In this document: piece by piece, positions 57,590 to 63,577 of the stretch
Numbering within the stretch: the first letter of the stretch is position 1
Layout of the letters: each line of letters opens with the position of its first letter
Source: Comamonadaceae bacterium
GTDB taxonomy: Bacteria > Pseudomonadota > Gammaproteobacteria > Burkholderiales > Burkholderiaceae_C
DNA: 63,577 bases
Direction: 5' to 3'
NCBI GenBank assembly: GCA_947373185.1
Contig: CANBWP010000016.1
Span: forward strand, 1 to 63,577
The notes under the pieces: model-generated
Told to the model about the DNA's origin: nothing
Seen by the model: only the letters and a program-made list of their open reading frames with translations
The model's database searches: none
Program-made: the position numbers and the translations under genes

Positions 57590-57638
57590 TGTTGGTAGGC
57601 GCGATTGGACTCGAACCAACGACCCCCACCATGTCAAG
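57590..57638 (-). repeat. Right attachment-site repeat
   Basis: 49 bp identical to 37828-37876. It forms the 3' half of the intact tRNA-Val, from the anticodon loop through CCA, plus four flanking bases. Confidence 0.88.
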
Positions 57639-57669
57639 GTGGTGCTCTAACCAGCTGAGCTACGCGCCT
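57594..57669 (-). tRNA. tRNA-Val (anticodon GAC)
   Basis: A 76-nt cloverleaf with CCA encoded. The acceptor pair is AGGCGCG/CGCGCCT. The anticodon stem CCACC/GGTGG holds the loop TTGACAT (anticodon GAC), and the T arm is GTTGGTTCGAGTCCAAT. The 3' half is the integration site of the island; its 5' half is native, next to relA. Confidence 0.97.
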
Positions 57670-57684
57670 ACAAATTCAGTCCGC

Positions 57685-57714
57685 ATTGTAGCATCAAAAA
57701 AGTGCGCTTCGACC
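57685..57714 (-). promoter_or_regulatory. Candidate tRNA-Val promoter
   Basis: Minus strand -10 TACAAT at 57690-57685, placing the start about 9 bases before the tRNA, with a GC-rich stretch (GCGGAC) after the -10, as in stringently controlled promoters. The -35 is weak. Confidence 0.45.
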
Positions 57715-57742
57715 AGTCTCCCGTTCGAGGTCTGCAAAAGAC

Positions 57743-59974
57743 TTAATTCCGCCTGACCTGCCCCACGCCAGACACCGACTTCACCGTCTGCATCACCCGC
57801 TTCAACAGGGACGCATCGGCCACCTCTACCGTGAACGTCATCCAGGCTGTGCCCTTGACCGACTGGGTCTGAACCCCCACGACGTTCATTTTCTCTTTGG
57901 CAAAGACCTCGGAGATGTCCCGCAACAATCCCTGCCGATCGGTGGCCTCCACCGAAACCTCCACGGGGTACAGCAAGGTTTGTCCTGGCTTTTGTACGCC
58001 CCACCTCACCTCAATCACTCGTTCGCCATGCTGGGCAAGCAGCGACTGAAAGTTGCGACAGTCTTCGCGGTGAATGCTCACGCCTTTGCCACGCGTCACA
58101 AAGCCACTGATGGCATCAGGCGGCGCAGGCCGGCAACATTTGGAAAGTTGTGTCAGCAAGGAGTCCACGCCCACCACCAACACGCCCGACTGCGACTTGG
58201 GCGGCACCACCCTCGATTTTTTGAGCAGCACAAAGTCATCGGCTTGCATGACGGGTTCTGGGGGCCTTAAAAAGACCTCGATGTTGCGCAACGAGTATTC
58301 GTCTTTGCCCACAATTTCAAACAGGGCCTCGGCTGATTTGAAACCCAAATCCGAGGCCAAATCTTCCAGCTTGATGGCCGTTTTGCCTTCGCGCTGCAAA
58401 ATCTTTTCAACCGCCTCACGGCCTTTGGCAATGCTCTCATGCGTGATTTGCGCATTGAACCAAGCCTTCACTTTGGCGCGCGCGCGGTGGCTGGCCAAGA
58501 AGCCCAACTCCGTATTCAACCAGTCACGCGAGGGACCCCCCTCTTTGACGGTGCTGATTTCCACGGTTTGCCCATTTTGCAAAGGCGTGTTCAGAGGAAT
58601 CATCACGCCATCGGCTTTGGCACCGCGGCAACGGTGGCCTAAATTGGTGTGCACCGTGTACGCAAAATCTATGGGCGTTGCACCTTTGGGCAACTCCACA
58701 ATGGCGGCATTGGGTGTGAGCACATAGATGCGGTCGTCAAACAAGGCCCCACCATCGACATCGGCATCGACTGCTGTTTTTTCAAGGGTCTGAAGGTCTG
58801 AGCCGTCACCGGCCTCCGAGGACATCTCACGCTCCCACGCCAACAACTGCCGCAAGACCGCAATTTTGGCGTCGTAATCGCTGTTGGCGCTCACGCCGGC
58901 ATAGCCTTTGGCACCGGCTTCTTTGTAGGCCCAATGCGCCGCCACGCCGTGCTCCGCATGGTCGTGCATGGCTTGGGTGCGAATTTGAATTTCAATGGGC
59001 CGGCCCAGCTCGTCTCTCACCACGGTGTGCAATGACTGGTAGCCATTCACTTTGGGCTTGGCGATGTAATCATCAAACTCGGAGGCAATGGGCAGAAAGC
59101 GCGAATGCACCCAACTGAGTGCCTCGTAACAGTCGGCCACGCTGGGCACGATGATGCGCATGGCCCGAATGTCGAACACCTGAGAAAAATCAAGCGCCTT
59201 GCCGCGCATTTTTTTGACAATGCTGTAAATGTGTTTGGGCCTGCCCTGCACAGAGGCACGAACTTGTTGCGCTGCCAGTTCGGCTTGCACTTGTTCGCGC
59301 AAACGCTGCATATTGACTTCGCGCTCTGCCCGTTTTTCATCGAGCAATTTGGCAATCTGTTTGTACATGTCGGGCTCTAAAAACCGGAACGACAAATCTT
59401 CCAATTCCCACTTGATTTCCCAAATGCCCAAGCGATTGGCCAATGGCGCAAAGACTTGCAAAGACTCTTTGGCCAAGGCGGCAGGGACTTCTTTTTTGAC
59501 GCTTGCAAAATAACGCAATGTTTGCAATCGCGAGGCCAAGCGCAACATGATGACGCGCAAATCTTTGCTGAAAGCCAGCAACATTTTGCGAACGTTTTCA
59601 GTTTGCGAGCGCGGGTCATTTTGCAATTGCGCCGACGAAGCCGCCGTGCGCGAAATGCGCTGCACTTCCACCAACTTGGTGGTCTCCACCGCCAACAAGG
59701 CAAACGCATTGCCAAAGGTTTTGGCAATCACTTCTTGCGGCCGGCTCAAATGGGGGCAAGCGTAGACCAAGTAACTGGCGGCCTTCACATCATTGCCGCT
59801 GTTCAGGGTGTCCAAAATGGCCACCACAGCATCTGCATGCGCGAGCATGTTTTCGCCGGTGTCTAAAAAATCACCCGACAAAAAGGGTTCGGCAAAGGCC
59901 CTTGCGCGCATCAGCACATCATCTGAATTGACATCTTCAGTTGACTTCAGGTTCGTGCCGTCCTTGCTGCTCAT
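57743..59974 (-). CDS. relA: GTP pyrophosphokinase RelA
   Basis: Makes (p)ppGpp on amino acid starvation. The 743-aa protein has the long RelA/SpoT layout: a degenerate HD hydrolase domain (the usual HDxxED motif is replaced by YACPHL, so hydrolysis is probably lost), the synthetase domain (GRPKHIYSIVKKM, FDIRAMRIIV, KVNGYQSLHTVV), the TGS domain (DRIYVLTPNAAIVELPKGAT), a zinc-finger-type segment (LSKCCRPAPPDAISGFVTRG) and a C-terminal ACT domain. The ATG overlaps the alpha/beta hydrolase stop by four bases. Confidence 0.95.
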   Translation of the reverse strand: MSSKDGTNLKSTEDVNSDDVLMRARAFAEPFLSGDFLDTGENMLAHADAVVAILDTLNSGNDVKAASYLVYACPHLSRPQEVIAKTFGNAFALLAVETTKLVEVQRISRTAASSAQLQNDPRSQTENVRKMLLAFSKDLRVIMLRLASRLQTLRYFASVKKEVPAALAKESLQVFAPLANRLGIWEIKWELEDLSFRFLEPDMYKQIAKLLDEKRAEREVNMQRLREQVQAELAAQQVRASVQGRPKHIYSIVKKMRGKALDFSQVFDIRAMRIIVPSVADCYEALSWVHSRFLPIASEFDDYIAKPKVNGYQSLHTVVRDELGRPIEIQIRTQAMHDHAEHGVAAHWAYKEAGAKGYAGVSANSDYDAKIAVLRQLLAWEREMSSEAGDGSDLQTLEKTAVDADVDGGALFDDRIYVLTPNAAIVELPKGATPIDFAYTVHTNLGHRCRGAKADGVMIPLNTPLQNGQTVEISTVKEGGPSRDWLNTELGFLASHRARAKVKAWFNAQITHESIAKGREAVEKILQREGKTAIKLEDLASDLGFKSAEALFEIVGKDEYSLRNIEVFLRPPEPVMQADDFVLLKKSRVVPPKSQSGVLVVGVDSLLTQLSKCCRPAPPDAISGFVTRGKGVSIHREDCRNFQSLLAQHGERVIEVRWGVQKPGQTLLYPVEVSVEATDRQGLLRDISEVFAKEKMNVVGVQTQSVKGTAWMTFTVEVADASLLKRVMQTVKSVSGVGQVRRN

Positions 59975-60882
59975 GCACTCAAGCCTAAAAATTGACTCAC
60001 CATGGCAATTTGATGGGGGTGCGTCAGTGTCGGCGCATGGCCGACCCCAGCCACCGTGACCACCTTGGCACGTGGCCCGCGCTGCGACATTTCAACCGCA
60101 GCAGCTTCACTGAGCAATTCCGACTCAGCACCGTGAATCAGCAAGCATGGGCATTCAATCACATCGTAAATCTGCCACAGGCTGGCTTCGCCGGCCATGG
60201 CTTGTTCTTGGGTGACAGCGCGAATTGGCACGCGCAATTGGGGGTCGTAGTGCAGGCAGTAGGTGCCATCGTCCAAACGGCGCACCATGTTTTGCGACAA
60301 GGCCAGCCACTGCGCAGGCGTGTGAGGTCCAAAGGATTTGGAGATTTGCCACAGGGCATCCGCGGCATCTTGCACCGTTTGAAACTGGCCCACCTCGCCG
60401 ACATAAACCTTCATGTTCAAAATGGACTTCCACGACACCGGCGGCCCGATGTCATTCAAAACCAAACGCGCCACAGGCACATCACCTTTTTGGGCGGCCA
60501 TCAACATGCCGATCACGCCGCCCATGCTGGTGCCCACCCAATCCAAGCGCTCAAGGGGCTGTTGCGCGTTCAAGGTTTGCAGCAACACGGCCATGTCGGC
60601 GGCGTATTGCCCAAACTGATAAGCCATGGGGTCTTCTAGCCAATCGCTTTGGCCCCGCCCCACCACATCGGGGCAGACCACTCTCACGCAAGGCAACTGT
60701 GCAGCTTGTGCCTGCGCCACCAAGGCCTGCGCCAAGATGTCAAAGTCACGTCCTTGGCGGGTCAAGCCATGCACACACATGACCACATGGGCAGCCTTTG
60801 GATCACCCCATGACCAATACGCCATGCGGTGCGAGCCTTTTGGGTCGGGGCAGTTGACAAATTCGAGTACAGGTTCAAGCAT
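59971..60882 (-). CDS. Alpha/beta hydrolase
   Basis: A 303-aa alpha/beta-fold hydrolase with the nucleophile elbow GTSMGG (Ser), the oxyanion segment VHGLTRQGRDFD, an acidic residue in IHGAESELLSE and the catalytic His in GVGHAPTLTHP. The substrate is unknown; esterases and C-C hydrolases share these features. It is translationally coupled to relA, in which it is the upstream gene. It lies outside the island, so it is probably not part of the island pathway. Confidence 0.85.
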   Translation of the reverse strand: MLEPVLEFVNCPDPKGSHRMAYWSWGDPKAAHVVMCVHGLTRQGRDFDILAQALVAQAQAAQLPCVRVVCPDVVGRGQSDWLEDPMAYQFGQYAADMAVLLQTLNAQQPLERLDWVGTSMGGVIGMLMAAQKGDVPVARLVLNDIGPPVSWKSILNMKVYVGEVGQFQTVQDAADALWQISKSFGPHTPAQWLALSQNMVRRLDDGTYCLHYDPQLRVPIRAVTQEQAMAGEASLWQIYDVIECPCLLIHGAESELLSEAAAVEMSQRGPRAKVVTVAGVGHAPTLTHPHQIAMVSQFLGLSA

Positions 60883-60906
60883 GGTGTTTCAGTCAATGAG
60901 CAAGGC

Positions 60907-60955
60907 TAGCCCTAGAGTTGCCATTCTAAATTTAGAGTGCGTTGGTTAGCCCTAG
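60907..60955. promoter_or_regulatory. Repeat and palindrome array upstream of bdhA
   Basis: Two direct copies of TAGCCCTAG (60907-60915 and 60947-60955, 40 bp apart) flank a perfect 12-bp palindrome TCTAAATTTAGA (60925-60936), with about 20 bp between each pair of centres. It lies in the 131-bp gap between the divergent hydrolase and bdhA genes and looks like a two-protein regulatory region. Confidence 0.5.
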
Positions 60956-61013
60956 GGGGCATTGACGCGCCATAATTCCATTTTCCACATCCTAATTCAT
61001 TCGGAGAATCACC

Positions 61014-61784
61014 ATGTTGAAGGGCAAAACCGCACTCGTCACAGGCTCAACCAGCGGCATTGGCTTGGGCATTGCCAAAGCGCTGGCCCAACAAGGCGCC
61101 AACATTGTTTTGAATGGCTTTGGCGACCACACTGGGCCTGAGGCTGAGATAGCGGCCCTGGGTGCCAAAGTGGCCTACCACGGCGCCGACATGAGCAAGC
61201 CTGTTGAAATTGAGGCCATGGTGAAATTTGCCCAAGATACCTTTGGCCGCGTTGACATCTTGGTCAACAACGCGGGCATTCAGCACGTGGCCCGTGTCGA
61301 GAACTTTCCAGTAGAGCGTTGGGATGCCGTGATTGCCATCAATTTGTCCAGCGCTTTTCATGCCAGCCGTGCAGTGCTGCCCGCCATGCAACAGGCCAAC
61401 TGGGGCCGCATCATCAATGTCGCCTCCGTTCACGGCTTGGTGGGCTCAGCCGAAAAATCCGCCTATGTGGCTGCCAAGCACGGCATTGTGGGCCTGACCA
61501 AAGTGACGGCTTTAGAAAACGCCACCACTGGCGTCACATGCAACGCCATTTGCCCAGGTTGGGTGCTCACCCCGCTGGTTCAAAAGCAAGTGGACGCCAA
61601 AGCAGCTTCTTTGGGCTTGAGCAATCAGAAAGCCACCGAGTTGCTGCTGGGCGAGAAAGAGCCCTCGATGCAATTCACCACCCCCGAAGAATTGGGTGAG
61701 TTGGCCGTGTTCTTCTGCTCGGCCGCAGGCAACAACATTCGCGGTGTGGCTTGGAACATGGACGGCGGCTGGACCGCGCAATAA
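61014..61784 (+). CDS. bdhA: 3-hydroxybutyrate dehydrogenase
   Basis: Oxidises D-3-hydroxybutyrate to acetoacetate with NAD in PHB use. The 256-aa SDR has TGSTSGIG, NNAGIQHVARVENFP, the catalytic Ser in NVASVHGLVGS with YVAAK, and the BDH-specific C-terminal NATTGVTCNAICPGWVLTPL and GVAWNMDGGWTAQ. CGGAGA lies nine bases before the ATG. The gene converges on ispF. It fits with phaR at 26 kb. Confidence 0.93.
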   Translation: MLKGKTALVTGSTSGIGLGIAKALAQQGANIVLNGFGDHTGPEAEIAALGAKVAYHGADMSKPVEIEAMVKFAQDTFGRVDILVNNAGIQHVARVENFPVERWDAVIAINLSSAFHASRAVLPAMQQANWGRIINVASVHGLVGSAEKSAYVAAKHGIVGLTKVTALENATTGVTCNAICPGWVLTPLVQKQVDAKAASLGLSNQKATELLLGEKEPSMQFTTPEELGELAVFFCSAAGNNIRGVAWNMDGGWTAQ

Positions 61785-61788
61785 ACAA

Positions 61789-62268
61789 TCAGGGCTTGTG
61801 AATCAACACCACCGCCCTGGCTTCCATGCTCAGGCCCTCACCCACCGGGCCCATTTTTTCAGCGGTTTTGGCTTTCACATTGACATGGGATTCAGGCACG
61901 CCCAAGGCTTTGGCAATCGAGGTGCGAATGTCTGATCGGTGCGGCGCCAATTTAGGCGCTTGGGCCACGATGGTGCAATCGACATTGCCAATGTGCCAGC
62001 CCAACTGCTTGACGTGCTCGTAGGCTTTTTGCAACAGCTTGACGGAGTCAGCTCCTTTGTATGTGGCATCGGTGTCTGGGAAGTGTTGACCAATGTCGCC
62101 CATGCCAGCGGCACCCAGCAGCGCATCCGTGATAGCGTGCAACAAGACATCGGCATCGGAATGACCCAACAGACCTTTGTCGTGGGGCACATGAACGCCG
62201 CCCAACATCAGGGGCCGGCCTGCCACCAGGGCATGGGTGTCCCAACCTTCTCCAACTCGAATGTTCAT
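61789..62268 (-). CDS. ispF: 2-C-methyl-D-erythritol 2,4-cyclodiphosphate synthase
   Basis: Fifth MEP-pathway step, forming the cyclodiphosphate. The 159-aa trimeric enzyme has [12 protein letters not shown] (metal Asp and His), [34 protein letters not shown] family sequence split here as [15 protein letters not shown] and [16 protein letters not shown], and [13 protein letters not shown] near the end. The ATG overlaps the ispD stop by four bases. Confidence 0.96.
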   Translation of the reverse strand: MNIRVGEGWDTHALVAGRPLMLGGVHVPHDKGLLGHSDADVLLHAITDALLGAAGMGDIGQHFPDTDATYKGADSVKLLQKAYEHVKQLGWHIGNVDCTIVAQAPKLAPHRSDIRTSIAKALGVPESHVNVKAKTAEKMGPVGEGLSMEARAVVLIHKP

Positions 62269-62966
62269 GTTCTGCTCCTGAGCAAATCTTCCGCCAACGC
62301 GAAATCGGGCGGGTAAGTCACTTTGAAATTGTGGGGACTTCCCACCACCAACTTGGGCGCGAAACCGGCCATTTCCATGGCACTGGCCTCATCGGTCACG
62401 CCCTCAAACTGAACCGCGGCTTGGGCCGCCAGGGCCGCATGCAAGGGTCCGGCGCGAAACATTTGCGGGGTTTGCGCCAACCACTTGTCTTGCCTTGGCA
62501 AAGTTTGACTGACGCGCCCATGCACCGCAACCTTCAAAGTGTCTGGCAAAGGTATGGCCAACAACCCGCCCACCTCATCGTCCCAACACGCATCGATCAA
62601 ACGGTTAATTTCGAATTCGGTCACCAAGCAACGCGCTGCATCGTGCACCAAGATCCAATCGCTGGCTTGCACCCCTTCAGGATCTTGTACGCCGTCCGCT
62701 AGCAACTGTGTCAGTCCATTGAACACCGACGCGGCACGCGTGTCACCGCCACACGGCATGCGCTGAACGGTGGTGTCCGGCCATTGGTGCGAATCGTTGG
62801 GTGACACCACCACCACGATCTTTTGCAATCTGTTGACCGATTGCAAAGCTGCCAAGGTGTGCATCACCATGCTTTGGCCTGCAATCTGTTCGTACTGTTT
62901 GGGCATGACCGTGCCGGCGCGCGAGCCCGAACCCGCGCAGGGCACCAAGGCAAAACACCGGGCCAT
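62265..62966 (-). CDS. ispD: 2-C-methyl-D-erythritol 4-phosphate cytidylyltransferase
   Basis: Third MEP-pathway step, joining CMP to MEP. The 233-aa protein has the CTP-binding loop [20 protein letters not shown], the segment [17 protein letters not shown], and the C-terminal [12 protein letters not shown] start at the ATG at 62966, which gives the family-like N-terminus [10 protein letters not shown]; an in-frame GTG at 63035 would add 23 residues not seen in the family. Neither has a clear ribosome site. Confidence 0.94.
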   Translation of the reverse strand: MARCFALVPCAGSGSRAGTVMPKQYEQIAGQSMVMHTLAALQSVNRLQKIVVVVSPNDSHQWPDTTVQRMPCGGDTRAASVFNGLTQLLADGVQDPEGVQASDWILVHDAARCLVTEFEINRLIDACWDDEVGGLLAIPLPDTLKVAVHGRVSQTLPRQDKWLAQTPQMFRAGPLHAALAAQAAVQFEGVTDEASAMEMAGFAPKLVVGSPHNFKVTYPPDFALAEDLLRSRT

Positions 62967-63065
62967 GGGAAGGGTGTTTTCGGGGTCCTGCAGGCTGACG
63001 GATTCAGAAGGGTCAAACAGGTCAGTAGGGTTCACAGTGAATCACTTTTCGGTACCAAGACGCCA

Positions 63066-63073
63066 ACTATACT
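63066..63073. promoter_or_regulatory. Shared divergent -10 region of ispD and mfd
   Basis: ACTATACT reads TATACT on the plus strand (63068-63073, for mfd) and TATAGT on the minus strand (63071-63066, for ispD). Both are 5/6 matches to TATAAT. Neither direction has a clear -35. Only 10 bases separate the plus-strand -10 from the mfd ATG. Confidence 0.4.
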
Positions 63074-63083
63074 ATTGCAGTTC

Positions 63084-63577
63084 ATGTTATTACCCGCGCT
63101 CAGTTTAGGAAAACGCTTCACCCTGCCCCGTCCCATGGGATCGGCAGACGCTGTTCTATTGGCGCAATTGGCCGAACGTGAAAAAGCCCAGGGCCGCCTG
63201 ACGGCCGTGGTGACATCGGATGCCGCCGACACACAAAGGCTGATGGACGAGCTGGCCTTCTTTGCACCTGGCCTTCGCACTGCCATTTTTCCCGACTGGG
63301 AAACACTGCCCTACGACACCTTCTCGCCCCACCAAGATCTGATCAGCGAACGCTTGGCCACCTTGTGGCGCATCAGTCAGCGCGACAAAGCCGAAGGGGC
63401 CGACTTGGTGTTCATCCCGGCCACCACGGCCTTGTACCGCTTGGCACCGCCTTCGTTTTTGGCGGGCTACACCTTTCAATTCAAAACCAAACAAAAGCTG
63501 GACGAGGCCAAGCTCAAGTCGCAGCTCACTTTGGCCGGTTACAGCCACGTCAGCCAAGTGGTGAGCCCGGGCGAATA
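63084..63577 (+). CDS. mfd: Transcription-repair coupling factor (5' part only)
   Basis: Removes RNA polymerase stalled at DNA damage and recruits UvrA. The visible 164 codons start MLLPALSLGKRFTLPRPMGS and match the N-terminal UvrB-like region (LRTAIFPDWETLPYDTFSPH, QDLISERLATLWRI, VFIPATTALYRLAPPSF). The full protein is about 1,150 residues, so most lies beyond the window. The ATG has no evident Shine-Dalgarno sequence and sits just after the -10 of its presumed promoter. Confidence 0.93.
   Translation, partial: MLLPALSLGKRFTLPRPMGSADAVLLAQLAEREKAQGRLTAVVTSDAADTQRLMDELAFFAPGLRTAIFPDWETLPYDTFSPHQDLISERLATLWRISQRDKAEGADLVFIPATTALYRLAPPSFLAGYTFQFKTKQKLDEAKLKSQLTLAGYSHVSQVVSPGE

Larger units (their letters stand above)
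37828..57593. mobile_element. Genomic island in tRNA-Val with a catabolic gene cluster
   Basis: About 19.7 kb between the displaced tRNA-Val 3' half on the left and the intact tRNA-Val on the right. The geometry fits integration into the tRNA 3' half: the tRNA is read on the minus strand, its 5' side is native DNA next to relA, and the displaced native 3' end with its terminator sits beside the BLUF gene. All content is one catabolic set plus two regulators. No integrase, excisionase, transfer or IS gene was found, so the element seems to have lost its mobility genes. Confidence 0.8.

Noticed and set aside
57200..57593. Possible integrase remnant at the right end of the island
   Set aside because: No frame shows the tyrosine-recombinase R-H-R-Y motifs or any other recognisable peptide.
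59971..60882. The alpha/beta hydrolase as the lactonase of the island pathway
   Set aside because: It lies on the native side of tRNA-Val, is coupled to relA and has no island operator; the SMP-30 gene inside the operon is the better candidate.

Overview
The window looks like a chromosome segment of a betaproteobacterium, most likely Burkholderiales/Comamonadaceae (Limnohabitans or Rhodoferax type). The evidence is the conserved block rpsB-tsf-pyrH-frr-cdsA-dxr-rseP-bamA-skp-lpxD-fabZ-lpxA-lpxB-rnhB, the polyhydroxybutyrate genes phaR and bdhA, the neighbouring carAB, relA and ispDF, and the protein sequences. The taxon is an inference from gene order and protein character, not from a search.

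Region 1 (1-18.5 kb, all minus strand): carB (cut by the window edge) and carA, a TrmH-type RNA methyltransferase, then the long translation/nucleotide/envelope block ending upstream at rpsB. uppS, which normally sits between frr and cdsA, is absent; only a 19-codon ORF lies there. Region 2 (18.5-37.8 kb, mixed strands): an amidase and nnr, an SDR, rnr head to head with tRNA-Leu(CAG), rimO, phaR, a SOUL heme protein, a di-heme peroxidase, an RND efflux operon (permease, adaptor, outer-membrane channel), a PAP2 phosphatase/START-like protein/DgkA group, a small membrane protein and a complete BLUF blue-light sensor.

Region 3 (37.83-57.59 kb) is the most interesting part: a genomic island of about 19.7 kb in the 3' half of tRNA-Val(GAC). 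A 49-bp perfect direct repeat flanks it. The intact tRNA is on the right and the displaced 3' half on the left, each beside its own diverged copy of the tRNA terminator. No integrase is present, so the island appears fixed. It carries a coherent catabolic set: a branched-chain-amino-acid-type ABC importer, a type I Baeyer-Villiger monooxygenase, three SDR dehydrogenases, an SMP-30 family candidate lactonase, a SnoaL-like protein, an AMP-forming and an NDP-forming acyl-CoA synthetase, a pair of adjacent acyl-CoA dehydrogenases, an enoyl-CoA hydratase, and TetR and IclR regulators. The proposed flow is uptake, alcohol to cyclic ketone, ketone to lactone, lactone to hydroxy acid, CoA activation, then beta-oxidation. 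The substrate is unknown; an alicyclic or terpenoid alcohol/ketone fits best. Five copies of one imperfect palindrome (consensus ACTTACCG-NN-CGGCAAGT) lie before every transcription unit of the island, including a run of twelve closely packed genes, and define a local regulon, probably of the TetR protein, which has an unusual lysine-rich repeat tail.

Region 4 (57.6 kb to the end): tRNA-Val, relA with a degenerate hydrolase domain, an alpha/beta hydrolase, bdhA with a striking repeat array upstream, ispF-ispD and, divergently, the start of mfd (cut by the window edge).
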